From assembly GCF_018070325.1 (NCBI RefSeq), contig NZ_JAGPXY010000017.1:41104-105103 (forward strand): a stretch of DNA of 64,000 bases, given 5' to 3'. The notes beneath the pieces were generated by a model. The model was not told the origin of the DNA, made no database searches, and saw only the letters and a program-made list of their open reading frames with translations. The translations under genes were made by a program, and so were the position numbers. Numbering within the stretch: position 1 is the stretch's first letter; the number at the start of each line of letters is the position of its first letter. Below, in pieces: positions 56,263 to 64,000 of this stretch. This DNA comes from Micromonospora sp. H61 (GTDB lineage: Bacteria; Actinomycetota; Actinomycetes; Mycobacteriales; Micromonosporaceae).

Positions 56263-57219
56263 ATGAGAGCGGTCGGACTGCTGCGCTACGGCGGGCCCGA
56301 GGTGCTGCGGGTGGTCGAGCTTCCGACGCCGCACGCCGGCCCCGGTGAGGTCCGCATCCGGGTACGCGCCGCGGCGGTCAACCCGGCGGACACGCTGATC
56401 CGGGCCGGTATGACGCCGGTGCGACTGCACGGCAGCGACCCGCTGTTGCCCGGCCAGGACATCGCCGGCACCATCGACGAGGTGGGCTCCGACACCAGTG
56501 GCGTACTCGCCCCGGGTGACCCGGTGATGGCCATGGTCAACCCGACGAGGGCGGCCGGTGGCGGGTACGCCGAATGGGTAGTGCTCCCGGAAGCCTGGGT
56601 GGTGCCCGCTCCGGCGGGCGTGTCACCCGCCGAGGCGGCCACCCTGCCGTTGAACGGGTTGACCGCCCTGCACGCCCTGGACCAGTTGCGGCTGCCGCCC
56701 GGCAGCACCCTCGCGGTGACCGGCGCGGCCGGTGCCGTCGGCGGGTACGCGGTACAGCTCGCCAAGGCCGCCGGTCACCGGGTGTTTGCCGACGCGGCGC
56801 CGGGTGACGCCGAACTGGTCGCCGCGCTCGGTGCCGACGTGACGGTGACCCGAGGTCCGGGCGTCGCCGACCGCTTCCGCGAGCATGCCCCGGACGGGGT
56901 GGACGCCGCTGTCGACACCGCGTTGCTCGGTGGCGCGTTGCTGCCCGCCGTGCGCGAGGGTGGTGCCGTGGCGCTGCTGCGCGGCGGGCCCGATCCGGTG
57001 CTGCGGGCGCAGGCCGACCAGCGGAGGATCACCATGGTTTCCGCGTACGTGCACGAGTACGACGGGCGCCGCGACAAGCTCGACCTGCTTCGGCGACTCG
57101 CCGAGGAGGGTGTGCTGACCCTGCGGGTCGCCGGCCGGTTCCCGCCGCAGGAGGCGGCCTGCGCGCATCAACTCCTGGAAGCGGGAGGGGTACGCGGCCG
57201 GTTGGTCATCGAGTTCTGA
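56263..57219 (+). CDS. Zinc-independent quinone oxidoreductase family protein (NADP-dependent)
   Basis: 318-residue medium-chain reductase. N-terminal GroES-like domain (GYGGPEVLRVVELPTPHAGPGEVRIRV ... PGQDIAGTIDEVG), then Rossmann domain with LAVTGAAGAVGGYAVQLAKAAGH for NADPH. The Cys/His zinc ligands of alcohol dehydrogenases are absent, so it is of the quinone-reductase type. A GAGGAG RBS precedes the ATG. The TetR gene upstream is the probable regulator. Confidence 0.9.
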   Translation: MRAVGLLRYGGPEVLRVVELPTPHAGPGEVRIRVRAAAVNPADTLIRAGMTPVRLHGSDPLLPGQDIAGTIDEVGSDTSGVLAPGDPVMAMVNPTRAAGGGYAEWVVLPEAWVVPAPAGVSPAEAATLPLNGLTALHALDQLRLPPGSTLAVTGAAGAVGGYAVQLAKAAGHRVFADAAPGDAELVAALGADVTVTRGPGVADRFREHAPDGVDAAVDTALLGGALLPAVREGGAVALLRGGPDPVLRAQADQRRITMVSAYVHEYDGRRDKLDLLRRLAEEGVLTLRVAGRFPPQEAACAHQLLEAGGVRGRLVIEF

Positions 57220-57303
57220 TTCCGCCGCCGCCGGCACCGCCGGAGCACTGTGGTCCAATCGCCGACGGCGACGCCTGCCCGGCGTGGGGTTGTCGGTGCG
57301 AAA

Positions 57304-57333
57304 GGCCGGCCGCCTTCGGCGAGGCGGCCGGCC
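57304..57333 (+). terminator. Stem-loop after the oxidoreductase gene
   Basis: GGCCGGCCGCC (57304-57314) pairs with GGCGGCCGGCC (57323-57333) around TTCGGCGA, between the convergent oxidoreductase and DUF6458 genes. Confidence 0.75.
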
Positions 57334-57381
57334 CGGAATCACGGTGGTCTGGCGGTTCCGCCAGCGGTGGAGCTGGCCGGG

Positions 57382-57624
57382 TCACAGCGGCGGTGCGATG
57401 TCCCGCCGCTCCTCGACCTGGCGGTACTCCACCGGCTGCTCGGTGGTGGTGACGACCTGGCGGCGGCGACCCCAGATCAGCGTGGTCATGATCAGGCCGA
57501 GCACGCCGGCGCCCATCAGGATCCAGCCGACCACGTCGAGGTTGATACCGCCGACGCTCGCGTCCAGTGCGAAGGTGAGGATCGCGCCGAGCGCGATCAG
57601 GAAGATGCTGGTGCCGATACCCAC
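57382..57624 (-). CDS. DUF6458 small membrane protein
   Basis: 80 residues with two helices: MGIGTSIFLIALGAILTFALD and VVGWILMGAGVLGLIMTTLIWG, separated by the signature ASVGGINLD, then a charged cytoplasmic tail (QPVEYRQVEERRDIAPPL). The family is common in actinomycetes and of unknown function. A GGAGG-like run precedes the ATG. Confidence 0.88.
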   Translation of the reverse strand: MGIGTSIFLIALGAILTFALDASVGGINLDVVGWILMGAGVLGLIMTTLIWGRRRQVVTTTEQPVEYRQVEERRDIAPPL

Positions 57625-57712
57625 GACAGCCTCCTTAAGGGGGTGTGGTGCGCTGTCGAGCCCTTCAGTACCCCGGCGGGTACCAGCGCAACCGCGACCG
57701 GCCAGGGTGCCG

Positions 57713-57741
57713 TTCCAAGCGATCTTGGCATCGGGTAGAGT
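57713..57741 (+). promoter_or_regulatory. Promoter of tRNA cluster 2
   Basis: TTCCAA (57713-57718) and TAGAGT (57736-57741), 17 bp apart, 30 bp before tRNA-Gly. The -35 box is weaker than that of cluster 1. Confidence 0.5.
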
Positions 57742-57771
57742 TCACCTGTCGCCGGCGCTTGCCGGGGACGT

Positions 57772-57844
57772 GCGGACGTAGCGCAGCTGGTAGCGCATCA
57801 CCTTGCCAAGGTGAGGGTCGCGGGTTCGAATCCCGTCGTCCGCT
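57772..57844 (+). tRNA. tRNA-Gly (GCC), copy 2
   Basis: 73 nt, identical to the copy at 53810, including the preceding GT. Confidence 0.96.
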
Positions 57845-57870
57845 CGCGATGCGCCCCACGGGGCCGCCAC

Positions 57871-57945
57871 GGGCGATTGGCGCAGTGGGAGCGCGCTTCC
57901 TTGACACGGAAGAGGTCACTGGTTCAAACCCAGTATCGCCCACCA
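57871..57945 (+). tRNA. tRNA-Val (GAC), copy 2
   Basis: 72 nt plus encoded CCA, identical to the copy at 54001. The 26-nt spacer to tRNA-Gly differs from cluster 1, where tRNA-Cys sits between. Confidence 0.96.
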
Positions 57946-57965
57946 TCCATGCAAGCGGATCAGAT

Positions 57966-57993
57966 GACCCGTTACCGATATCGGTAACGGGTC
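57966..57993 (+). terminator. Terminator of tRNA cluster 2
   Basis: GACCCGTTACCGAT and ATCGGTAACGGGTC form a continuous 28-bp palindrome (57966-57993). Sequence and loop differ from the cluster 1 terminator. Confidence 0.8.
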
Positions 57994-58033
57994 TCGGCGT
58001 TTCTGCTTCCCGCACGGGCGGAGAGACCATCGG

Positions 58034-60793
58034 TCACTCCCCGGCGCGGAGCACCTCGCTCAGCCGGTCGCGGCGCCGCAGCGCCGACTCGACAGGTACG
58101 ACGGTGGCGGCCGTCGCCAGCAGCGCCACGCTCACCAGGCCCAGCAGCCACCACGGCAGGACCGCCGTCGGGTCGGCGGCCTGGCCGGTGAGTCGCCGCA
58201 GGTCGAGCGGGCCGAGCGTCAGGCGTGCGAGCAGGGCCCCGAGTAGCGGGCCGTACACCGCGGTGACCACTACCGGCGGCAGCAGCTCTCCGGCGGCGAC
58301 CCAGCGGGCGTCGCGTGGCCGCAGGCCGAGGGTCCGCAGTCGGGTCAGGGTCTGCCACCGCTCCGAGGCGCCGGCGGCGGCGGCGAGCGTGAGGCCGAGC
58401 AACCCCAGCGCCAGCAGCACCGCGGCGGTCGTCCACGCCAGCCGTACCAGCCCTGCCGTCAGCGGAGCCACCCGCTGCGCCCGCAGGACGTCCGCACGCA
58501 GCACGACGTCGGAGGTGACTCCGGTGTTCGACACGGCCCGCCCCGCGCCGGGGCCGGTCACCCAGACGGTGTTCGGAACGGCGGGCAGCCCGGCGTCGGC
58601 GAGGGCCGCGGCGTCCACGATGACGACGTCGTCGGCGCCGCCGACGGAGGGAGCGGTACCGACTGCGGCGAGCCGGATGGTCGGGGCGCCGTCCCGGGGT
58701 AGCTGCAGCCGCGTGCCGGTGCGCAGATCGCCGCCACTCGAGCGGACCAGCACCGGGACCTCCCCGGGGCCAGGACCGGGAGCCGTGAGCCGGGCCAACG
58801 CCGGCGCGTCGGGCAGCGGAGTGGTGGCCAGCAGGCGCTGGAACGCGGCGGTGTCCACGATGACCAGGCGTGGGGTGAGCAGCGTCGATTCGGCGAAGAC
58901 GCGTGCCGAGTCGGTCACCTGTGCGACGACAACCCGCTCTACCCCTGGTGCGGCGGCGATGCGCTCGGCGAGTGCGGGCGTGGCGGCCTCGGCGTCGGCG
59001 CCGACGTCGAGGCGGGCGTCTGCGCCGACGGTGCTCCACGCGCCGTCGGTCAGCCCTCGGGTGACTGTGGCGCCGAGGATGAGCGCGAACGACGCGAGCG
59101 CCGTGGTGCTGACCAGAACAAGCAGCGGCAGCGCGCGTCCGGCCGTTGTGGTCGCCTGGGCGGCACTGAACACCGCCAGCGGACGGCGCGAGCGCAGGGC
59201 CTGGCGGAGCGCGAACCGCGCCCCGAGGGGCAGTAGCCGGAGCAGGACGAGCGCGCCGACGAGCGCACCCAGAGCGAGGGCGCTGACCGGCAGGACGAGA
59301 TCGCCGGTCAGCTCACCGGTGTCAGCGTCGGAGGCGACGGGCAGGAGCCCGCGCTGGTGCAGTGTGACGAAGGCGGCGACCGCGGCGATCAGGACAGCGG
59401 CTTCCACTGCGGCGCGGCGCAACTGACCGGTGGCCCGGATCCAGCGCCGAGCGGCCGGGTTGGCGGGTTGGCGCCGGTCCCGGCTGGCGCGGGCGGCGGC
59501 GAGGATGCCGAACGCCGGCCCGGCGACGGCGCCGGCCAGGACCACGGGAACGGCCCAGGTCAAGGAGACGCCCGGAGCGGCCGCGCGGGCGAGCGTGAGC
59601 CCGACGGCGGCGGCCGACACCGACACCACTGTGGACTCGATGATCAGTTCCGCACCGAGGTCGGGTAGCGCCGCCCCACGCTGCCGGGTGGCGCTCAGCA
59701 CCGGCGTACGGCGGCGGACCAGCAGGTCGGCGGCGAGCAGCAGGACCAGCACCGTGGCGGTCAGTACCCCGGCGAGCAGGACGGCGGCCTGTGTGGAAGC
59801 GGCGCTGTTGCGGGCACGGGCGTCGCGCAGGGCGGTGTCGAGTTGCGATTCCCACTTCAGGGACTGCTCGCGGTCGCTTGATGAGCCGGACGTCGCCTTG
59901 AGCTTGACCACCTGGCTGGCGAGCGCCGCGGTGGCGTCCCAGGTGAGCGCGCCGGGAACGGGTGCGAAGTGGACGGTGCGCCGCAGTTGGTCCTCGTCGA
60001 TGGCGAGCCGGGCGTCCGGTAACGACTCGCGCGACAGCAGGCCGCCGAACCGGGTGGTTCCCATGCCGTCGGCGCCGGGCACGGGGCGCAGGAGCGCCGG
60101 GGCGAGCCGCCAGGCCGGGTCGGCGCTGTCCGTGGGTCGGTAGATTCCGCTGATCCGGACGTCCTTGTCGCGACCCTTGCCGTCAGTGACCGGGAATCGA
60201 TCGCCGGGGCCGAGGTCGAGTGCGGCGGCGTCCGCCTCGGAGAGGCCGACCTGCACCGGCCAGGGCGGTCCGTCGTAGGGGACCTCGACGTAATCGTCGG
60301 AGACGGCGGGGCCGGGCGGGCTGCCGGCGACCCAGGTCACGTCCGGGCCGCCGGCGTCACCGGCCAGGTAGGTGAACTGGAAGGTACGTGGCGCGCTACC
60401 GTCGGTGATGTTGAGGATCGGGCCGTTGACAGCGGCGAGGGGCGGGAGCAGCGCGGCGTCCAGATCGGGCCCGAGCGCGGATGTCGCCCGGGCGCGCAAG
60501 TTGTCGAGGTCCTCGGCGAGGCTGGGCATCCGGACCCGCCCGCCGGTCGGCCCGTCGTCGCGTTCCCAGTTGGCGTGTACGAGGACGTTCGCGTCGTTGC
60601 CGGCGCGGCGGACCGTGTCCTGGACGGCGTTGTCGGCGGCGGCGCGGAGCAGCGCCGGTGCGGCCCCGGCGAGCAGCGCGACGGCCGCGATGACGGCGGC
60701 GGCGAGCAGCAGCGGACCGGCGTCGGTACGGCCACGGCCACGGATGCTGGGCCAGTGCAGCGCCGGCCACCGGCGGGTCAGCCACCGGTTCAC
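58034..60793 (-). CDS. FtsX-like ABC transporter permease, second of a pair
   Basis: 919 residues from the GTG at 60793, overlapping the upstream permease stop by 4 bp. N-terminal helix LLLAAAVIAAVALLAGAAPALL, a large extracytoplasmic domain (about 50-340), then helix clusters near 370-470 and 510-620 with FALRQALRSRRPLAVFSAAQATT, a second outer domain and C-terminal helices ending VVPVESALRRRDRLSEVL. This two-half MacB/FtsX-like layout suits export or extrusion of lipids or lipoproteins, or signalling across the membrane. The ATPase is probably the partial gene at the right edge. Confidence 0.82.
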   Translation of the reverse strand: MNRWLTRRWPALHWPSIRGRGRTDAGPLLLAAAVIAAVALLAGAAPALLRAAADNAVQDTVRRAGNDANVLVHANWERDDGPTGGRVRMPSLAEDLDNLRARATSALGPDLDAALLPPLAAVNGPILNITDGSAPRTFQFTYLAGDAGGPDVTWVAGSPPGPAVSDDYVEVPYDGPPWPVQVGLSEADAAALDLGPGDRFPVTDGKGRDKDVRISGIYRPTDSADPAWRLAPALLRPVPGADGMGTTRFGGLLSRESLPDARLAIDEDQLRRTVHFAPVPGALTWDATAALASQVVKLKATSGSSSDREQSLKWESQLDTALRDARARNSAASTQAAVLLAGVLTATVLVLLLAADLLVRRRTPVLSATRQRGAALPDLGAELIIESTVVSVSAAAVGLTLARAAAPGVSLTWAVPVVLAGAVAGPAFGILAAARASRDRRQPANPAARRWIRATGQLRRAAVEAAVLIAAVAAFVTLHQRGLLPVASDADTGELTGDLVLPVSALALGALVGALVLLRLLPLGARFALRQALRSRRPLAVFSAAQATTTAGRALPLLVLVSTTALASFALILGATVTRGLTDGAWSTVGADARLDVGADAEAATPALAERIAAAPGVERVVVAQVTDSARVFAESTLLTPRLVIVDTAAFQRLLATTPLPDAPALARLTAPGPGPGEVPVLVRSSGGDLRTGTRLQLPRDGAPTIRLAAVGTAPSVGGADDVVIVDAAALADAGLPAVPNTVWVTGPGAGRAVSNTGVTSDVVLRADVLRAQRVAPLTAGLVRLAWTTAAVLLALGLLGLTLAAAAGASERWQTLTRLRTLGLRPRDARWVAAGELLPPVVVTAVYGPLLGALLARLTLGPLDLRRLTGQAADPTAVLPWWLLGLVSVALLATAATVVPVESALRRRDRLSEVLRAGE

Positions 60794-63700
60794 GGGGCCA
60801 CCCGCAGGTGCGCGGCGTCGGCCCGGCGGACCTGGACGGTGACCACGGCGGCGACCGCCAGCACGCATCCGGCCAGCAGTACGGCGAGCAGTGCGGCCTC
60901 GGCCGGCCACGGCCAGTGTGGCTGGGTGGCCGGGACGGGCGCGGCACCGGTTTCGGAGCGCACGAGCAGGGGAGCGACGACGCGGGTGGCGAGCGCGCCG
61001 ACGGCCGCGCCCGCCGCGAGCAGGGGCAGCAGAACGCCGGCGTGCTGGCCGAGCAGCACGGCCCGGATGCCGCGCCGGGACATCCCCAGGCCGCGCAGCC
61101 GCGTCACCTCGACGGCGCGGACCTGGAGGTCACAGGTGACGTGCAGGACGACGCCGGCGAGCAGCAGCAGGGCCGCGGCCGGAACGATGAGGCGCAGCGC
61201 GGCCGGCAGCCCGGCGAGCAGCGGGCCGCCGGTGAGGCGGGCGGTCTCCGCCTCGCGGGTCGCGACGGTGCCCAGGTGCAGGGCGGTGGCCCGCTCGGCG
61301 GCACCGGGGCCGGCTGGGTGGCCGACCCACCAGGCGTCGACCGGGAACGTCAGGTCGCCGGTGACGGCACGTGCGCGCGACAGCGTGTCCAGGTCGGCAA
61401 GGACGGCGACGGCGCCGGGGGCGGACGGTACGGTCGGCACGACCTCGGTGACGACGACCGGGACGGGCGTGATGCCGACAGTGACGCTGAGCTTGCTGCC
61501 GTTCTCGGCTCCGACCTCGCTGGCGAAGCGGGCGGAGACGGCGACGGGCACCGGGCCGGGGTCCGGGAAGGCGGTGGCGACGAGGGTCCGGGCGGCGTCC
61601 TCGGCGCCGCCGAGGTCGACGGTCGCGGCCATTCGCAGCGTGGTCCCCGTCGGGGTGGCGGACACCGTGACGGTCGGGTCACTCAACCTGCTCGGGACCG
61701 GCGGCGCGGACGTGGCGGTCCACTCCGATCCGTCAGCGGGCCTCTCCGCCGACCCGGCGGGCGGCACGGTGAGTGTGACGGCGACGGCGACGGGTCCGCC
61801 GACCGCGTCGGCGGTGACCGGCAGGGCGACCGCGACGAGGCGCAGCCCGTCAGCCGTCGCGCAGGCGGGCAGCCGGAAGTCCTGGCCGTCGAGCGGTACG
61901 GCGGGACCGGTGCAGGACGTGCGTAGGCCGGTGGCGTCCTGCAGCATCAGCCGGGGCGTCACGGAGAGCGGGGTGTCGCCGGCGGCGGTCCCGGTCAGGA
62001 CGAGTGGGGCGCCAGCCGGAACGGCGAGGCCGTCGACCCGGGTGCGTGGCGCCAGCGTGGCGCCCACGTCCGCCCATCCGCGGTCGTTGTCCAGCCGCCC
62101 GCGCAGCAGCGCGTCGGCGCGGGTGGTGTCGACGGCGACCAGGCGCGGCGCGTCGCCGGCGCTGCCGAGCCACTGACCGACGGCGGTGCCACGGTCGAGG
62201 GCCGGACTCACGGCCCCCGCGGTGGCCGCGCTGACGATCGCGCCGTCTCCGGCCACCGGCGCCGTGCCGAGGGTGAGTGCGAGGTCGGTGCCGACGGCGA
62301 GCGCGGCCTGGTCGCGCTGCGACTGGTGCCACGTGTCGTCGAAGGCGAGGCCGAAGGTTCCGGCCGCGCAGGCCAGTCCGTCGAGCAGTCCGGCGGCGCC
62401 CGCTTGTGGCCGGCGGGCGGCCTCGGAGACCGCCAGCGGAAGCGCCAGCCCGCGGGCGCGGTACGCCAGCCGGTCGGCGCCGCGAAGGGCGGGCAGTACC
62501 ACCCGGAGAGCCAGGGCGGCGCCTGCGATGAGCAACAGCGCCGGCGCGAGCACCCGGACCGCGTCGGCGCGTGGGCTGGCGGCGGTGGACTGCGCGTACA
62601 GCTGCCACCAGCCGGCGGCGGCGAACACCGCGAGTATCAGGTCGGCGCCGGATCGGGCCAGCAGTTCGCGGCGGGTTCGTTGGTCGCCGGCTGCCGGGAC
62701 GGGCCGGACGGCCAGGACGATGAGTACAGCGGCGAGCACCAGCGCGCCGCCGGCGACCGCGAGGACCTGGGCACCGGCGATCGCCGGCCGGACGGTCAGG
62801 CCGGCACCGTCCAGCGGCGGCAGGTGGGTCAGGCCGGCGTGCAGGGCCGACGAGGCCGGTATCGCGATCGCGGCGGCGACGGCGGCGACGAGCCCGGCCT
62901 CGAGTGTCGCGGTGGCGGCGAGTTGGCGACGGCTGGTGCCCAGGGCGGACCGCAGGGCAGTCTCGTCGGCACGTATGCCAGTGGTCAGACGACCGGCGAG
63001 GACGAGTGCCGTCGCGGCCAGGACACCGCCGAGGACGGCGATGGCCAGGACGACGGCGGCGGTGACGTGCCGTTGGTCGTCGGCGGCCCGCAGGGTCAGT
63101 GGCAGTTCGGAGGCGACACGTGCGAGCCGGACGCGGTCGCCGAGGGTGCCCGCCAGCCGGTCGTCGGCACTGCCGACGGCCCCGGCCACGGTTTCCAGGT
63201 CGTGGCGGTTGCTGTCGGACAGGTCCGGATGGGCGGTGACCTCCAGCCGGTCGACTGTGGCACCGGTGGTGACCAGGTCGGCGAGGTCGACGAGGAAGGG
63301 GCCGTAGGCGTTGACCGGCTGCTGGAAGCGTCCGTCCCGGTAGCCGGTGGCGGAGCCGGCCGCGGCCAGCGGGTCGCGGTCCCAGCCGCGCCCCGGCAGC
63401 GGGCGCGCCACACCGACGACGACCACGTCGACGGCCGGGACGGGCGCGTGGGCCAGTTCGGCGCCGAGGCGTACCCGGCGGCCGGGGGTGAGGCCGAGCA
63501 GTTGTGCGGTGGACTCCAGCAGCACCGCGTCGCCTGGGTGCTGTGGCCAGCGCCCGGTGACCAGCTCGGCTCGGGTCGGCAGGTCGTCCAGCCCGGACAG
63601 GTACGCCTGGGCCGGCACTGTGGTGCCAGCGGCGAGCGCGGGCGGCAGCGCCCGCAGCACCGTCGACGCCCGCGCGGTTGTCGTCACCGGAAACGGGGCG

Positions 63701-63954
63701 AGCGTGGAGGCCACCACGGTGCGGGTGTCGGCGGCGACGGACGACGTGTCCCGGCCCTCGACGGTGCCGGTGTAGACGGTCACGTCGACGGCGGCGGGGG
63801 CGGCGCGGGCCATGGCGACCTCCAGCGCCCGCTCGGCGGTGCGGGTGACCAACAGGGTGCAGGTACCCAGCAGTGTCGCGCCGATCGTGACGACCCCGAG
63901 GAGGGCTGCCAGCAGCGGCCACTGCGCGCGGGCGCGCCGGCTGACCAGCCTCAT
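60790..63954 (-). CDS. FtsX-like ABC transporter permease, first of a pair
   Basis: 1054 residues. N-terminal helix WPLLAALLGVVTIGATLLGTCTLLV, a large outer domain (about 40-270), helices near 285-430 (VLAIAVLGGVLAATALVLAG; ALRSALGTSRRQLAATATLEAGLVAAVAAAI), another large outer domain and C-terminal helices with VEVTRLRGLGMSRRGIRAVLLGQHAGVLLPLLAAGA, the typical FtsX cytoplasmic coupling segment. It overlaps the second permease by 4 bp, so the two probably form a heterodimer. The proteins are only distantly similar to each other. Confidence 0.84.
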   Translation of the reverse strand: MRLVSRRARAQWPLLAALLGVVTIGATLLGTCTLLVTRTAERALEVAMARAAPAAVDVTVYTGTVEGRDTSSVAADTRTVVASTLAPFPVTTTARASTVLRALPPALAAGTTVPAQAYLSGLDDLPTRAELVTGRWPQHPGDAVLLESTAQLLGLTPGRRVRLGAELAHAPVPAVDVVVVGVARPLPGRGWDRDPLAAAGSATGYRDGRFQQPVNAYGPFLVDLADLVTTGATVDRLEVTAHPDLSDSNRHDLETVAGAVGSADDRLAGTLGDRVRLARVASELPLTLRAADDQRHVTAAVVLAIAVLGGVLAATALVLAGRLTTGIRADETALRSALGTSRRQLAATATLEAGLVAAVAAAIAIPASSALHAGLTHLPPLDGAGLTVRPAIAGAQVLAVAGGALVLAAVLIVLAVRPVPAAGDQRTRRELLARSGADLILAVFAAAGWWQLYAQSTAASPRADAVRVLAPALLLIAGAALALRVVLPALRGADRLAYRARGLALPLAVSEAARRPQAGAAGLLDGLACAAGTFGLAFDDTWHQSQRDQAALAVGTDLALTLGTAPVAGDGAIVSAATAGAVSPALDRGTAVGQWLGSAGDAPRLVAVDTTRADALLRGRLDNDRGWADVGATLAPRTRVDGLAVPAGAPLVLTGTAAGDTPLSVTPRLMLQDATGLRTSCTGPAVPLDGQDFRLPACATADGLRLVAVALPVTADAVGGPVAVAVTLTVPPAGSAERPADGSEWTATSAPPVPSRLSDPTVTVSATPTGTTLRMAATVDLGGAEDAARTLVATAFPDPGPVPVAVSARFASEVGAENGSKLSVTVGITPVPVVVTEVVPTVPSAPGAVAVLADLDTLSRARAVTGDLTFPVDAWWVGHPAGPGAAERATALHLGTVATREAETARLTGGPLLAGLPAALRLIVPAAALLLLAGVVLHVTCDLQVRAVEVTRLRGLGMSRRGIRAVLLGQHAGVLLPLLAAGAAVGALATRVVAPLLVRSETGAAPVPATQPHWPWPAEAALLAVLLAGCVLAVAAVVTVQVRRADAAHLRVAP

Positions 63955-63961
63955 CGTCGCG

Positions 63962-64000
63962 TCATCCGGCGTCCGACGGCTGCCTGGCCGCCTGCTCGTC
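63962..64000 (-). CDS. C-terminal end of an upstream gene, probably the permeases' ATPase
   Basis: Twelve residues (DEQAARQPSDAG) ending in a TGA at 63962-63964, 7 bp before the first permease start. The rest lies outside the window. Its position makes an ABC ATPase the best guess, but the visible part has no diagnostic motif. Confidence 0.35.
   Translation of the reverse strand, partial: DEQAARQPSDAG

Overview
The window is very GC-rich DNA with many GTG starts, tightly overlapping genes, several apparently leaderless promoters (a TANNNT box 6-7 nt before the start codon) and actinobacterial gene families: biotin synthase with its BsaP helper, a mycothiol-type DinB-fold protein, an ACT-GNAT protein acetyltransferase and a DUF6458 protein. 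It reads as chromosome of an actinomycete, most likely Micromonospora or a close relative. That placement is inferred from gene content, not from a marker gene.

Left edge (1-7.3 kb): accessory DNA. A tyrosine recombinase, cut by the window edge, is followed by an ATP-dependent DNA ligase. Opposite them lies a two-gene unit: a small two-helix membrane protein and a P-loop/TPR NTPase that share an unusual short sequence motif three times. A decayed stretch follows, containing the first 37 codons of a second ligase gene. From 7.3 to 13 kb are housekeeping genes: a small Cys-containing protein, SRPBCC and DUF1990 proteins, an AlkA-type glycosylase, a secreted-repeat lipoprotein, an ECF sigma/anti-sigma pair and a spermidine synthase-like protein.

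13-19.5 kb is a DNA-end-processing operon in the order herA, sbcD (mre11), sbcC (rad50), nurA, the arrangement known from archaea. After a RibD-type reductase with a 39-residue Cys-rich partner and a pRiA4b ORF-3 protein comes a cellobiose-type uptake operon (binding protein, two permeases, GH1 beta-glucosidase, LacI regulator). LacI-type operators lie at its promoter and also upstream of a secreted GH9-CBM3-FN3-FN3-CBM2 cellulase 11 kb away, suggesting one cellulose regulon. Between them are an acyl-CoA dehydrogenase/kinase pair resembling a split ACAD10/11, two ACT-domain proteins (one ACT-GNAT) and a PaaN-like aldehyde dehydrogenase.

36-48 kb holds DUF488, the biotin genes (bioB-bsaP-GNAT divergent from bioF-bioD, with a 164-bp nested palindrome between), a two-component system with a convergent ABC exporter and matching upstream motifs, a deacetylase lipoprotein, a P450 and a methyltransferase. 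48-64 kb carries a secreted membrane-anchored protein, an M36 metalloprotease, a maleylpyruvate isomerase-like protein, two TetR regulators, two tRNA clusters (Gly-Cys-Val and Gly-Val, with identical Gly and Val copies), an OmpR-type regulator, a GNAT, a quinone oxidoreductase, a DUF6458 protein and two large overlapping FtsX-like permeases with the likely end of their ATPase at the right edge.
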